Shown here: positions 1 to 25,300 of the stretch, in pieces
Numbering within the stretch: position 1 is the stretch's first letter
Layout: each line of letters begins with the position of its first letter
The notes under the pieces: model-generated
Database searches by the model: none
What the model was told of the DNA's origin: nothing
The model's input: the letters and a program-made list of their open reading frames with translations, nothing else
Translations under genes and position numbers: made by a program
DNA from: Tubiluchus corallicola
Taxonomy: Eukaryota; Priapulida; Priapulimorpha; Priapulimorphida; Tubiluchidae
Direction of reading: 5' to 3'
DNA length: 64,000 nucleotides
NCBI GenBank assembly: GCA_030141605.1
Contig: JAQGDQ010000019.1
Coordinates: 372,001 to 436,000 of the forward strand

Positions 1-401
1 AGGTAATTTTCAGTTGTACTACGATCGTAGCAGCTGTCGCAAATATCGCACACCCTGCAAAATTTATTAATCGCGAATTTCTGATCGAAACTGAATAAAT
101 TGGACATTGTACGCATTTTCGCTTATTGTGTAAGGGTTCTAAAAAGACTTAAGGCTTCTAAATCGTTCCCTAAACGAATTATGGCGTTTCCTTTCTAAAT
201 CAGCTGTATACCTCTTTTTTAAACTTTCGCAAACAAGCATGAAATCCTTTTCATTACTTTTTCTGAATGATTATTAAAGCAATTAACGAATCAATTTATA
301 TTCTAATCTAGATCTGACTGAGTTAATATGATGTTTCCCACCTTTCACAGTAATATAATATTTGAAATGCTGCTGAATAAACTAAATGATGCTAAACGTA
401 C
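1..401 (-). other. Intron 3 of the truncated P450 gene (partial)
   Basis: Intronic DNA downstream (minus sense) of the exon ending at 402, whose donor reads GTACGT. AT-rich. I see no coding exon or repeat here. Exon 4 and later exons of this P450 should lie before base 1. Confidence 0.6.
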
Positions 402-3316
<2,915 letters not shown>

Positions 3317-6300
3317 CTTTGCTGCAGCAAACAATATAAACTTTTTTAGAGTTATTGCTGAAGAAAAAATGCACAAACATGAGATTTTTTGTCGTGAATA
3401 AGTTGCTGCACAGGCGTGCCGCTGTGCCCTTTACATAAAGTGGGTAAGTTTACTTTTATAGATTATCCATGACACGCGCTGAGAAAATAACACCTGTGGG
3501 TCACGAAAAAAAAACCGATGCAGCTTTGTTAGGTTTAATTATAGTTTATGATTAGCAATATAAAGGCATGTATTTGAGGAGGCCTCTAAGTTACGAATGG
3601 AGAATTGGTAAAAATTAGTAAAGCGAGTTTCCCATTATCTTAAAATTGGAATAAAAAACTAAATTGCTCTGTGTAGGAAAACATATATCGGTCATTAAAT
3701 TTTCTATTTACTGTGGTCTACACTGTGTACTACACCTTCAGTACCGCGTAGTCAGCTTTTTTGTGCTGTCCCAACCCTTTTATACAAAATTTCGGCTGTA
3801 CAATATACATTATTATGACTGTAGTTGCTTAGCATTTCAGTGATTACTGATTATACTTCTTGACTGTTTGTATGAACTGTTTAGACGTTTTAACTTTTGG
3901 GGTAGAATTTTTTACGCTATTTCTCATTTTTGAACATTAAAAAGCTTCTCTGAGCTTCTAAACGACTTTTAACATGTTACTAACGCAAGTGTCAAGTTGT
4001 GATTAGACTCTGCGAATTAAGTAATCAATAATGTATAGCACCGTAACAATGGCAAAGCTTGGATGACAGAAGCAGGATACTGTTTTAGTAAGGCTTCACA
4101 CACGACACTCGGCAAATGGATTCTGCTGTCTACAGACGCATAATCGAATTGCGCAAATCCTTTCTACGTATTTTTGCGTTATCTGATAGACAAAACTGCA
4201 CTTTTGGACCGATGATGTGTAACAGGTTCGAGTTATAAGCGAAGACAGCTCTCCTTCTGCCTACGAATCACAAATGTTAATTGTGTTGTGCGTATCTTTC
4301 CCTCCCTCTCCCTCCATCTTCTCTAGCCCTGTCTGTCTTTCTCTCTCCTTTTATTTTAAATTTCTTGAACCCTGTTGTGTTTGTTTTGAAGTCGTAGGTA
4401 ATGAGTTCGAAAGTGAGCAACAAGTTTTTCTCTCTTTTGCTGTAATGGCAGACTACAGAGAAGTAATGTAACTACGCACTGTATTGAATATTTTTAAAGC
4501 CATTTTTAAGCAACTTTGAATCGTATTAAGTAAGCGGTATGTTAGAACAGATTTTTTCATATAGTATATAAGGAAACTTTGAACTAGATGGAACGCCATT
4601 TGTGCATCCTATTTCCGCATAAAGCAGTCTTGAAATTACTTAATACGTTACTTAATATTTAAATTAAATTAAATTAATTAAATGTTATTTTTCTCCAGTC
4701 TTATGCAATACACCGTATTGAACTAGTCAGGTTTTCTCATTTTTATCATGCTGTCGTAAATAATTATTTGCTGTAGCATTTTAATCTTGTGTTCTTCTTT
4801 TACATCATTTCTTGCTCTTTATAGCAGAATAAAAACGGTTTAAACAACCCAATAAACTCTAACACTTTATAATTACAGCCCCTAGGATACCAGTAAGATA
4901 TCAGAACGACGTTTAGATATATTATTTTCACAGTTGAATGCTTCTCCGAAATTAAAACCAATCAATCAAAATAGGGAAATAAAAAATTCAGAGTTATGGC
5001 ACAAATAAACGTTTGTAAGCACAGTACAAGTTAAAGCGTCTACACCACTGTATTACTTGCGTTTGTTTGCATTCTGCAATACAGTCACGATTCTTCCAGG
5101 TAATTCCTTGTCTGCCTTGTTTATCTAGTTATTACGGTCAGGGTAACAAAGCAAATAAGTAATTGACCAAAGGGGTGTCAAAGTTTTCTTGATTGATTCC
5201 TATGTAATTTTTCCCGCAGACTGGACCATTTCGTACATTGCATATTTAATGAGCTAATTTACATATTTTGATTAATTATTTGTCCAAATTCTGTGGTCAG
5301 TTACATAAGATTAATGTGTTTAGTTACCATGCCCCTATATTTATTAGATATTCGATTACTTGTGCATTCACTTCGTGTAACTGTATCTATAGAACTTTGC
5401 ATGAAAATTTTCATATACGTATGATAAAAATAACGTGCAAATACTGCTTCCAACGCAGTTTCCAGTGTTCTGAGAGTGTTTGTGAAATCGACTTAAGTCA
5501 GAGTTTTTTAAATTTTATTCTATGTAGCTCCCTCGATAATTATATAATGAAATCAACTCTAAGGCTATCTGGTGTCTTAAATAAGTATTAAGCTGATTAC
5601 CATATTTTGACGAATGGCATATGCATCTTGTATCCGTAATTGGGTAATTTGCATATTAAAGTATTTTGCAGTTTGGATAGCCATATTCCCAAAAGGAAAC
5701 ACTTTGAGAGTTGATCACACTCGACACACAAAGAAATAGTTTTGTGAGCATTCTGGCTTTTGTTAATGGATATTTCATTCATGAAATCTTTAAAACCGGA
5801 TAACAATATGAAACTGTCTTGTTCGGTGCAGCGTTCGCTGTTGATGAGGTAAAGTTTACATCGCTGAACTCTGCGGATTCCCTCAGTGATTGCTTGAACT
5901 TAAAAAAGCAAATTATGTTCTTCATCTTGGAATTGGCCGCAGGTACATAATCGGACCTATCATCCTGTTTCATGTTTTAATCGGCGTGCCCCAAACGCGT
6001 TCTAAATGCAGCTACGCGTTGATATTCGGGTATATATACGTACGAATTATGAATACCTTGAATGTTAAAAGAAGAACTCATCGTAAAGTAAGCTTTACGT
6101 CACCATGTATATCCAATAAACGTACTGCGTATTATATATTGTATTGTTTTGCATATAAATACGTTCTACGCGGGTTTCAGGCAGTCTCTCAATATAGAGA
6201 ATGTGCGCAATGTGCGTTCAAAAGAAGCCTACCATAATGAAAATGTGTAAACAAAAATCAATTACTGTCTGCGATGCTCCCCATTAAAATAAAATGAAAA

Positions 6301-6502
6301 CCAAAGTGAACAAAAGGAATAAATAAAAGAGTATAGTTACAGGTGCTGCATCATTACTTGCTTAATATTGGCTGAATCCTGCCGTGCATGCGTAACTGTT
6401 GTTTCTTGAGGCAAGGATATTTTAACTTTACACAGTGTCATACAATTGCATGAGCATAAATAAAAAAATGGTCAATTTTTAAATCACTTAATTCGGCAAT
6501 AA
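3317..6502. other. Intergenic DNA between the two tandem P450 genes
   Basis: AT-rich spacer holding the promoter of the downstream P450 and the 3' flank of the upstream one. Short open frames at 5268-5591, 5597-5973 and 5890-6237 have no recognisable domain or splice context. I see no gene or clear repeat. Confidence 0.5.
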
Positions 6503-6508
6503 TTTATT
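6503..6508 (-). terminator. Candidate poly(A) signal of the complete P450 gene
   Basis: AATAAA on the minus strand (TTTATT on plus), about 480 bases past the P450 stop codon. Motif and position only; other sites are possible. Confidence 0.4.
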
Positions 6509-6986
6509 AACTTGTTTGCACTAGATAACAACAAATTTCAAATGGAATTTAAAGTCTGAAGAGCACTTATGAGACTTTAATATCAATATTTGCAAATTCA
6601 GTGCAACAGATGTCTGACAGGCCGCAACCAATAACATCACTAACAATTAGTTGACTTCTATTGTAATCTCAAATGGCAACTTTTCATTTTTTGTTCCACC
6701 AAATTAACTTTAATTTGCAATGTCTGCAATGTAAATTTTTTTGATCGCTCGGAAAACCGCGCATTAAGCATCTAAATCAGCTCCGCACACGTTATGCACT
6801 TCACTATTAAACAGGTCAACAACTTAATTGACATGGTATACTAGATTTACTTAATTGGTTCAATTAGTTTTCTCAGTTTAAACTAAAATTGCTTTAAACC
6901 ACAGCTAAGTGACATCAGCTTGTTACTTCAAGTTTGAAAGACCTAAATATCCATCAATTGCTAAAACAAAGAACAGAACAGAAGTC

Positions 6987-15131
<8,145 letters not shown>

Positions 15132-17934
15132 TCTAAAAAAAATGACAGGCAAGGCGCGACTGATACAGAGCGTTGTTTGCTACAAATCACGCTCTGCAAA
15201 TTTGAGCAAACTGGGTGCAAAAGTCACTTGACTTTGGGCCAGGAGACGTCATATGATCTTCGCTTGAATAAAAAAGCTTAAAAACACACATCACCATTTA
15301 TGCTCATGAACTCGCGCATATATTACATTTTTCACACACATGAATGCGCACATCCACTCTAATACACTGACTCACTCCTTCACTCTCTCACTCAGGTTAA
15401 ATTTTGCACATTGCTGCAATTACCCGAAGGTGGTTTTCAGTTATCTAGAAGACTGGAAAGTTTTCAAGTCATTACAAAGCTTCATATAGTTCGGGAGCTC
15501 GGGCAAAAGTTTGGCATCCTTGTGTTTCAGTGAATTCAATTCACAACACGTTATTCTACAATGACTCATTTAAACTAGATTTTGCTGTCGAAAGTTATAG
15601 GAGGAGGTTATCACTTTGAAAAAATATCACATAAAAGGAGACGCTATCTTATTTATAACTTTAAAACTAAAAGTATAATTGCTTTCTTTCTTGCAACAGA
15701 CAACCTGGCCAAGTTTACCCGTTCCAACAGTGATTCACGGCTAGAAATGTAATTATTGTAATCGAACCTAAGTCCTCTGTATTGAATATACTCCATTTTG
15801 TTTCAATATTGTATGCCACAGATATTCCATACAAGAGAGTAATAGTTAAAAATAGTAAACGTAAAACATCTAAAAACATTCATTTTTGACTCCTGGTCTA
15901 TATAGCCAGCTATTCGTTGAAGTACTTAAACTGCAAGCCTACTTTCCTACATACTGCTTGTAAGTCATGTGTTGACAACCACACACTTAATTTAGCCTCT
16001 CGAGTTTATTTGTCTTCAACCAACATTTCAGCCAAGTTTTTTGTACCCATATATGATAGGTTTCCTACTTGCATTCCCATACGGCTAGTATAAACTTGTT
16101 AAAGGCTATACTTGATACCATAACATTATCAGTGTAGTAATTATTGATGGAAGGGGAAATACAACATGTAAATTGCGAAGTGAGCAAAGGTCACTGCCAG
16201 TCTGTCAGAATAAAAATTCGTCGTGACATTTACATACTTATGTAAACATACGTCTGTGAGTGTGAACCAAAAAACTTTTTACACAAAAAAATAATCAGAC
16301 AAAAAACAGAAAGCGCGTGTATTCCCGCATGTTACACACCCCGTGTGCAATTGGAAACATAAGAAATATTTCCACTTTAGAAATAATAAATTCTAATAAT
16401 AACTGTGCAGGGTTATGGACCTGGGTGGAAAACAAGACTGAATAAGTTGTCGATTGTAATAGTAAAAAAACGATGCACATATTTTACAAGGAATGATTAT
16501 AAGAAAGAGATGCAAAATTGTTTTTAAAAACGCAGTAGAAGCAGGAGGACAAAGAAGAAGATTGTCAAAAAATATAACATGTGGAACAGGGAAGAAATAA
16601 GAGATTCTGATTAAATGATGACAGGGTGAAAAGATGTAAATATTCCTAAAAGAAAAAAATTGGTGAGGATGTATTAAACTAGGTGATACAAATAAAGTTA
16701 GTAGATTTGCAATGCAAATAAGGATTGATACATCTCCTAGAGTCAGTTACGATACAGGGAGTATTTTGCGATACTAAAACGCAGAATGGAGTAAGAAAGA
16801 CAGAAATTGACAGGATAGAAAAAAACAAAAAGAAATGTTACAAAAACTATTGCCGCAAAATGTGTCAACTAGTTATTGGTTTATGCTAATTGAAACGGGT
16901 GTATGGCAGTGATAGATTCGATGAATCGATGATAAAAGATTGATGTTATTACATAATTTAGTGAATTCAAGCAAGTTCAGAGAAGCGTGACGGAAGATGT
17001 GGAGTAAGAAATAGAGGGACGTTAGACAGAAGAAGTCTAAGACTTTACGTTAAAAGTTTAAGTGAGAAGTATGATACAATTTTACAATTTGGGCGTATAA
17101 AAACAATTAAAAAGTCAGTCTGGAAGAAATATGTTACAGAAAATATAAGTTTGCGCACATAACGAAATACAAATTTAACCTACGATCACGATAAAGCTAA
17201 ACGTCACAAATGAAATGATACTCTAATCATACACATGTGATGCAATAGTTTATCTCTTTTTCAAAACAAAATAAGAGTTTTGATTTGTGGCACGGGAAAG
17301 ACTGAAAACCAGTGTGAGGAAAATATATGAGGGCTTGAACACAATACTTGCAGTTCAAAAAACCAACTTGCACAATACAATTATTTCACGATATCACGTT
17401 TACAAATTTGATTATAATAATTGATGATGACACACTCAATGATGATTGATGATAAAAATAATCTGATGATGATATAGTCAACAGCAAATACTCGTCCTAT
17501 AAAATGTGTTAGAATTCACTTAGCCTTGGTGCACATGACCATTTTTTGCAGCATGTGTTTCCTAGGAGATTCATGACATCCGAGACGTGATATTAAGTTT
17601 CAAATCGATGTGTATGCTGACTGCTACGCTCAGTGGTAGAAGTGTAAAATAAAATTATTAATTTTCAGGGTAGAAGTCAAGGTCAAGCTCATTTGCAACT
17701 ACACGTAAGGAGACTTGAATGAACATGCTGAAGACTTAACAAGACACACTTGCTAGAAACACTTTTTCTAGCACGAGACTAGTCGGTCATACACATGCAA
17801 GAAATTAGTATTTACACAAGTTATCTCACTCTATCAAAAACCTGTCAATCTGCTGTGAACTTTTTAAGATACTGAATACAAAAGAATTAAAAAATAGAAA
17901 TTTAAACAGACATAATCAGTAATTATTTCAGATT
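15132..17934. other. Intergenic DNA between the P450 promoter side and TIMM50 3' end
   Basis: Contains the P450 5' flank (15132 onward, no convincing TATA box) and, at about 16540-17200, a decayed LINE relic. The remainder (15300-16500, 17200-17900) shows no gene that I can recognise. Confidence 0.5.
16540..17200 (+). mobile_element. Decayed non-LTR retrotransposon (LINE) relic, C-terminal RT region
   Basis: Plus-strand conceptual translation with stops and frameshifts gives LPQNVSTSYWFMLIETGVW near 16850-16907, the pattern of the LINE thumb/linker segment LPxSTPYWGLLxETGIW, preceded by an MLQKL stretch. It resembles the family seen on the minus strand at 33740-34560 and 58440-60970. Boundaries are approximate. 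Confidence 0.45.
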
Positions 17935-17940
17935 TTTATT
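17935..17940 (-). terminator. Candidate poly(A) signal of TIMM50
   Basis: AATAAA on the minus strand, about 1.4 kb past the TIMM50 stop. It is the nearest canonical signal I found; it would imply a long 3' UTR over 17925-19358. Confidence 0.4.
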
Positions 17941-19263
17941 TTATAAAAAAAATCCATTTATAACAGACAAGATTTTAATGCAAAAAATGTAGCAACTCTT
18001 TTGAGCAGAAGGCTAGGTATATTACAGTTGCAGATTATATAGGAACCTCACAGTGCACAGTCATTAAACAGATAAGTCAGTAACATATTGTTATTTACAG
18101 CAATATGTAGCTCAATTTTAGTATTTCGAACTGCCAGTTGTGCGGTTATATTATTTTTTCTGTACAAGTGGCAAAAATTCAAAGAAAACTTAGAAAAACT
18201 AAATCTAAAATATTTTAAACTGAAGTCAAAAGCTCTACTTGTTGCCCAATTAAAGTTTCTACCTGAAAAAAATCACTACCGTACATATATTGCTACCCTT
18301 TTAAGTGCAAAAAATCCTATAGTGTACAGATTCCATAACTGAATAACCTCAGTTCATACTAATGCAATATTCTGACAATCTGATTGCACCTTCATTCTAT
18401 TCCAACAAAAACTATCCCATGTAAATGAATCAGAGTTAACACATAAAGTATGCATAAATTTTGTGTCAATTTCTCCAACTCGTGTATTTTTAAGATTTTC
18501 ACTTGCACTTGTTAACCTGTAAACATATAAGCAGGTAAACATGCAAACTGTCAGGCTTAATAATATATTCAATATACACATACAAAAAAACAGCTGTACA
18601 AAACAAAGTTTTCAACTGGTAATGATTTTATGAACTATTTAATTGGTAAAAAATTTAATGACATGTCTACACCCATACAGTATGTCAGGCAGAAGCAAGA
18701 AACTATTCTTGGACTGGCCCATTTGTGTAAGGAGGACTTCATCAATCCCTAATCCAGCAACTACAAAGGTGCAATTTATCAGAAACAAGTAAATGATTCT
18801 AAAATTGTCAGCAGTAGTATTTATACAAAGTTAACACAAATGTACAGTCCACAATATAATTGCAACAAGTTTTGATGCAAAACTATAGTTTTAGTTTACA
18901 TTATTTCAATAAGAGACAATTTGCTTTGCTATTAGGCTTTCTTTTATACTGTTTGGTACACTGAAAGCCAGACTCCCACACTCAAAGGGACAGCCTACTA
19001 CTAATGCTGTATGGTTACAGAAGTTGTGTATCTTAAATCATTAGGATAAGACACTGAACCGACAGAAGTGTCCTAGCTATGATCTAAAGTGTAACCACCT
19101 TCTTTCAATGACAAAGGCAGTGTAGCAGGTGAAACCGCCCAGCATCAAGAGCAGTGTTGCTTAACTATCACAACTAAGTACATTCCAGCATCTAGTCTCT
19201 TTATGCAAATAAGTACTAAAAATGTTAAAACCTGAGGATACATTACATTTCTCTGTTTGAAGA

Positions 19264-19265
<2 letters not shown>

Positions 19266-19296
<31 letters not shown>
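19266..19296. repeat. (TA)n microsatellite
   Basis: About 30 bp of TA dinucleotides in the TIMM50 3' UTR region, roughly 60 bases after the stop codon. Confidence 0.9.
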
Positions 19297-19297
<1 letters not shown>

Positions 19298-19358
19298 TAC
19301 ACAAGAAATTGACATCATTTTGGTGGTGTGCTACTGAGGTCGTTGCTGTGTATATGCA

Positions 19359-22300
19359 CTACTTCCGACCAAAACCTCGACCGAAGCCTGCTATTATCGA
19401 CTTGGATTTTTCTGCTTCTGCCTGTTGTTGTAACAGTCGTTGCTGTTGCTCCTAATATTAATAAAGCAAATGTTAGGTGAATTTAATTGCACTGAAAAAC
19501 ACAGTCAAACTTTATTATGACACCTTCATTACATCACTAGTTTCATTCTTGTTGCCTGCAAAATTATATTGTAAAAGAAGATACACTCATATTCAACTAA
19601 GCACTAATCTGTACATATCCATGAGCTAGCCTGCCTGTAATATCCAAACTTGTTTTGAATTTGTTTTCAAATGGAGCTATTAGCATACATGGATGTAGAG
19701 ATTTAATAATTCATTTCTCTTCCACAGTCATGATAAGAATGCTATCAGTAAGCTGTGTGTATCAAATTTGCATATGAAAATTGGTTAGTTTCAGTGTAGT
19801 ACGAAAGGTCAAAGAACTATCCATCAATCCACAGCTCTGGGCTAGAGCAGTTTTTACATCTTTTCTGATAAATTGCCATGTTTAGCAAGAATTTCATCTA
19901 ATTATGATCTTAAAAAGTTCTAAACAAAAATAAGCTTACTTGTAACATTTGTTGATTTCGCTTAAATGCAGCTAGTGGGTCATCTTCATCTTTATAATGA
20001 TCTAATACTTCTCGCACATCTTCAACACCACTAATGGCTATTGCTAGTGAGAAAAATAATACTATCACACCAAGAAATACACAGCTAAGAATAAAATATT
20101 ATTACCAAAAAAGGATGCCCAATGGACAAACAAACAAAAACAAAATTAAATTCTTACGGTACATTTAACTTGAGCAATACTGAGAAATCATAAGGCATAA
20201 CTTGTGATATTTGATAACTTTGATAAGCAAATGATAAGCAAAACAAGTCTGCAATCTATGAATTGCAAAACTCATAATGCATCTTCATAACTAAACTAAA
20301 TTTATATGACTGCTGTTTAATGTTTTACAGTTACATCTAACGAAATTACAGCATTCACATTATACTGTTCAATTCAAACCTACACATTTTATTATTTCTT
20401 TATGAAATTAGTTTACCTAATTTTAATATGGGTAAGATGTTTAAACAGTTAAACAATTTAATAAAATTAATTTAATTAAGAGAGTAATTTTTAACATCAT
20501 TAGCAATTAATTTTGATATTCAGATTGGAAGTGTTTGAAATGCATGAAATCGGAACTGATGTTGAGATTAATGAATTTATAACAATAACATTATAAACAA
20601 ACAAAATTACTCAATCACTGAAAATTTCATTATATCCTCATTAGTTTTCTGAGCATCAACTTAACGAAAATCAAATGAAAGGCAAACCAGAACCAAAACC
20701 TGTAAGTTGAAAGTCAGTTTCCCTTCTTTAATTACTAGAGTTTCTTTATTGTTGTTTTCAAAATTACTCTAATGAAATTCTTGTAGTGATACAGTAGTGT
20801 TCAATAATAGTGTCATCACAATCCTAATAGAATAATTTCTAAATTCATGATGCATTTGCGTGCATCTGAAAAATGTGTATTCCTGAAATTGACTGTGAAT
20901 AAAGTTACAGCAGCCAAAATATTGCACTGACCACAGGACACCTGAGGGCTAGGTCCAATTCTGATCTGAGGAAGCTTTTTAAGAACACCCAGGCAACTAA
21001 ATTCTGCATGTGTTGTCCGTTCTGGGGACAGCTTTTTGCACAAACTATTTCCCTACACTGCTAGAAAGAGCCACTCAAGTTTGTTGGCATGGTGAAAATT
21101 ACAGTGCAAAAAATCACTATTGCAGTGAAAAGTGTGTCGCGACAATTAAGCTGAACATTATTGCAAGTATTTTATAGCGTTAATACCTAGACAGAGTGAG
21201 TTTAGTACGAGAAAACTGCCACATAGAAACTAATCAAAATATACTTTAATCTACCAAAAAAAGCAAAAATGTTTTGCCAGCTTTTACCTATAATTACATA
21301 TAACCAGTGCTATAAAATGCCAGCCTTAATCAAGCGCAGCCACTATACTGGGCCTCCATAGTGTAAACATGAATTGAACAAGGTAGAAAACTCAAGTTTG
21401 ATAAATGCGGTTTTCAGCCAATCATACGCCATGCTCAAGGTTAAAAGCAGGTAGAGAAAGCCTATCTGTGTTGAACGAGCAATCTGTACATTTTAATATC
21501 ATGCAAGTACTAGCTTCGTTTCACTAAACCTGTTTACTGAATGTAATCCTAGACCTGGGAAAAGATAAATTCTAATTTATTACTAGATAAAACCACAGTC
21601 CATGTAACAGTCCCTGAAACAGCTTTTGTTCATTTTTCCTTTGTAAGAGGAACGCAATGCAATACTGTTTATATTATTTGCCAATATCAGTGGTTTACCA
21701 TTTCCTTGTTTCATAACTTTATTGTTATTATTACTTCAAAGCTTTGCTCCCAAAAAATTCTAGTAATAAAACGTACTTCGCAAAAAAGTAGCTAAATCAA
21801 ATAAGGATCTATCGTCATCATTTCCACTCCATTTCCTGATCTGTAAAGCATTTCGGGGCTGAAGTCCTATGGCTTTTGGATTCCAGTCAACAATAATTAC
21901 TTTTGTTAAGTCACGGTTAAGGCAACTCAAATCCTACAAAAATAATACTTGTTTTATAGTAAAACATTTTACAACCCAGGGTCTTTCTAATAAAAGGCAT
22001 GAAAAATATAGCTGAACTAAATGTGAGTAAACCGAGTATACATAGAATATACGTAAATCCTATGGTACATCAAAGCGACCAGCAACTGGCAACCAGGAAC
22101 TCCAGTTCTGTTAATTACTAGATGCACCAGAATGACGGCTGCAGGCGTTTCCGTGCAACCACATAAATGTAGATTGTTAAAAAGTGGCACCAATACAATA
22201 AAACAAAAAAGAAATAATAGAACTTTGCTAACTCTCCAGTAAAAGAGCAGGTATTTTCATTTTTTAATTTATTTTCTGTCCAGTGAATCTGTAGGTTTAT

Positions 22301-25300
22301 AGAACAGTCAAAAGGTCAAAGGCAAGCTGTCAATGGTGGGATGTTAGTTTCTCTGAAGAACTGATTAATTCGAACCTACTGATTATGGACTTGAACTAAA
22401 ACTGATATTTAAACAAAATGTATTACAGGTTGAATATCTACACATGTCCAGATTAACAAGCTTACAATGTTCAGTGACTACCCTTCATACATATTTTATA
22501 ACACATAATATCCCAGTGGGAAATGCTTAATAAAAAGAAAATATCCTATCAAAGGTCATCATGTCCCTATCATTTCCCTTTTTCTAGATGTGCAAATCCA
22601 TATCATATTTTATCGTCCCATTATAATAGTATTTTTTAAGTTTGCATGTTAAATTACTGAAAAACTACAGCAACTGCTGACATGCTTTCAACATAATTCT
22701 ATATACCAACACAGAAATGCAACATAGCCTTCTGCCAAATACTTTACACACCGTTAATAAGTCCAGATACTTTTTTAGACGTTTTCTTAGATAATTTTGA
22801 AATTTTTCAAAAGGTATTTAACAGAATATTTTTAGAAAAAATCGTTTAAAATCTAAATGATTTCAGAAATATGCCATTGACTGTCAAATTTTGCGACATT
22901 TAAGTGATGATTTAACAGATATTCATTACATAATTTTATTACTACAAAAAATTCCTTTATAGCACAAGTATGTAAAAAACACATTTTCTTCTTCTAATCT
23001 TTTGACAATTAGCACCATACTACATGCACATTGACAGTAATAGCACAATGTTATAAATTTTTTGCCAACAAATAACTCTGTTCGTATTAGAAGTATGGTA
23101 TATAAATATAAGTATTTGCATCATACAACACCGAGTCACAATGAAAATTGTAAAAATTAAAAAATGAAAGCAACAGCGGGGGTACAATGTTTCAGGAATT
23201 CTTTCACGTAAAACAAATGTTTCTTGCAATAGTTATTAATAAAAAAACATGAGACGACACGTGTAAAAACTGTTACTTATGCAAAACAATTCTGCAAAGA
23301 ATAAAAATTAGTAATCTTACCTTTATATGATGTCCTTTTTCGTATCGTGTTGCATCTCTGAACAATCTATACATTATATATCCCTGAGGGTCAAGGCTGT
23401 CTATAATAGGATAAGCTGTCTGAAATGCAAATAAAATTCAAGTGAAAGTATGCCACTACATGGACTTTTAGCAAATGTTAAATACAAACTTTAACATTTT
23501 AGAAATAAATGAAATGAAATTAATTCATTTTCCAAAATTACTAGTTCCTTGCACGAGCACATTTACAATTGTATAAAACGTAAATGAATTAAAAAACTTG
23601 AGGAAACACTTTTGTCACCCATAACTTGAACATGATTCTTCAGCATTGCCAGCTGCCAGCAAGCCTAGTTAACTAAATGGAACATAGACAAACATTAGAA
23701 CTTTACGGGCAAATGACTTAAACTGAATTTATGGCGTACAGCAATACTTGGTGAAAATGCTGTAGATCTACTGTAACACGACAGCAAGCGAAGAAATGGG
23801 CTGGTCATACTGATAGGCACTGTAACATGCCAAGTTGACTTGCCAAATAATATAGAATAGAACAGCCAGCACTGGAATATAAAATCATTTTACAATGGAC
23901 GATAGCAACAATTTTAATGAATGAAAAGTGGCAGTTAAACACAACTCCCCCATGTTGGAATACTTACAAATCCTTGTTCTTGTGTAAATATAACGACTTC
24001 AAACAATGGTGGCCCCACTTGTTGCAAAAAATACTCGATACCAGGTCGCTTTTTGAAGCGCCATCCAGTACCATACTGTAACAGAAACAACAAATTTCTA
24101 AGGGTGTATTCAGATGTATTGAATGCATATTACGTTTCTAAGGTCATATTAAGAGCATAACAATAACAATGCAGCATGTCTAACTCTAACTATGTCTTAC
24201 TTCACATGCACAGAAAGATGGATGCATGACCTATATAAAACCTGAAAAAATACATACAATGCATTAGATTCGAATCAACACTTACTGAAGTTTCTAAAAC
24301 ATGTCAAATTATCACGCATTTCACTGCTTGGTAGAAGCACTATTCATCATGTTTACTTATTGAACTGCTCTCTAAGTATTTTTGGAACACAAAACTTAAT
24401 AGCCAGAACATGGACAAATTCACAAAGTTAAGACAATATAAACATAAGTTACCATTTCAGCTTTTCTCTTGTCAATAAGTTTTCAAAAACTTGTACAAGA
24501 AAATATTAAAAATATAATAAATACCGTCCAGTCTGGATGCACTAAAACACCGGTCATCTCTAACACTAGAGTATAAGGTGGCTGATAATATGGTTCAGTA
24601 AGCGGATCTGGTAATAATTTCTCTCGACTTGGCTCTTTGATCATCTAAAAACAAACAATGTATAACTGCAGTCCTCTACTTAGTTTAGAACAATGTTCTT
24701 AATAGATTCAAGCTGCCAAGCTCTTTAAACAAAATATTGTAAACAAAACAAATGACTTACTTTTTCATAGAATTTTACTTCACTCCAAGCCCTTAATACA
24801 TACTGAGTCACAGGAGGCACTGGAAAAAACAAAAATTTAGCTGCAAATTCTGTCACAAAGCATTCTTTCAAAATTTCAACAATATTTTGCAAATGAGATT
24901 CTCCAAGGCAAAGATCTCAAAACAAGATTTATTCTACAGTGTTTATTTAAAGTTTGCTGAATTATTAACTTTTCAGTTTCAAATTCAGGGTATGTAATGA
25001 CTGAATTTGCATCACAAAAAAATAACGAATTTATTAAGATTGTTATTTAGTTTTTTTAAATGGTTGTTAATGTGATTCAAATGATGCAAGAACTTAGATA
25101 CAAAAATGATGGTGTGTTTTTATCTAATGCTTGCACTGAACAAGTAATAAATGCTTCGTGGGCAGATTTTTCTAATTTATTCTTTTTTATTAAACGGTCA
25201 AAAGATATAGTAGTAACAGTAAACTTAGATCAATTATGAAATGCCAGCTCAACTAGATGACCTGGAAAAATTTATTCATGTTCTTATAATTGGTTGACAT

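Noticed and set aside
18088-18342. 84-codon plus-strand frame with a hydrophobic start
   Set aside because: No ATG start, antisense to the likely TIMM50 3' UTR, no family resemblance.
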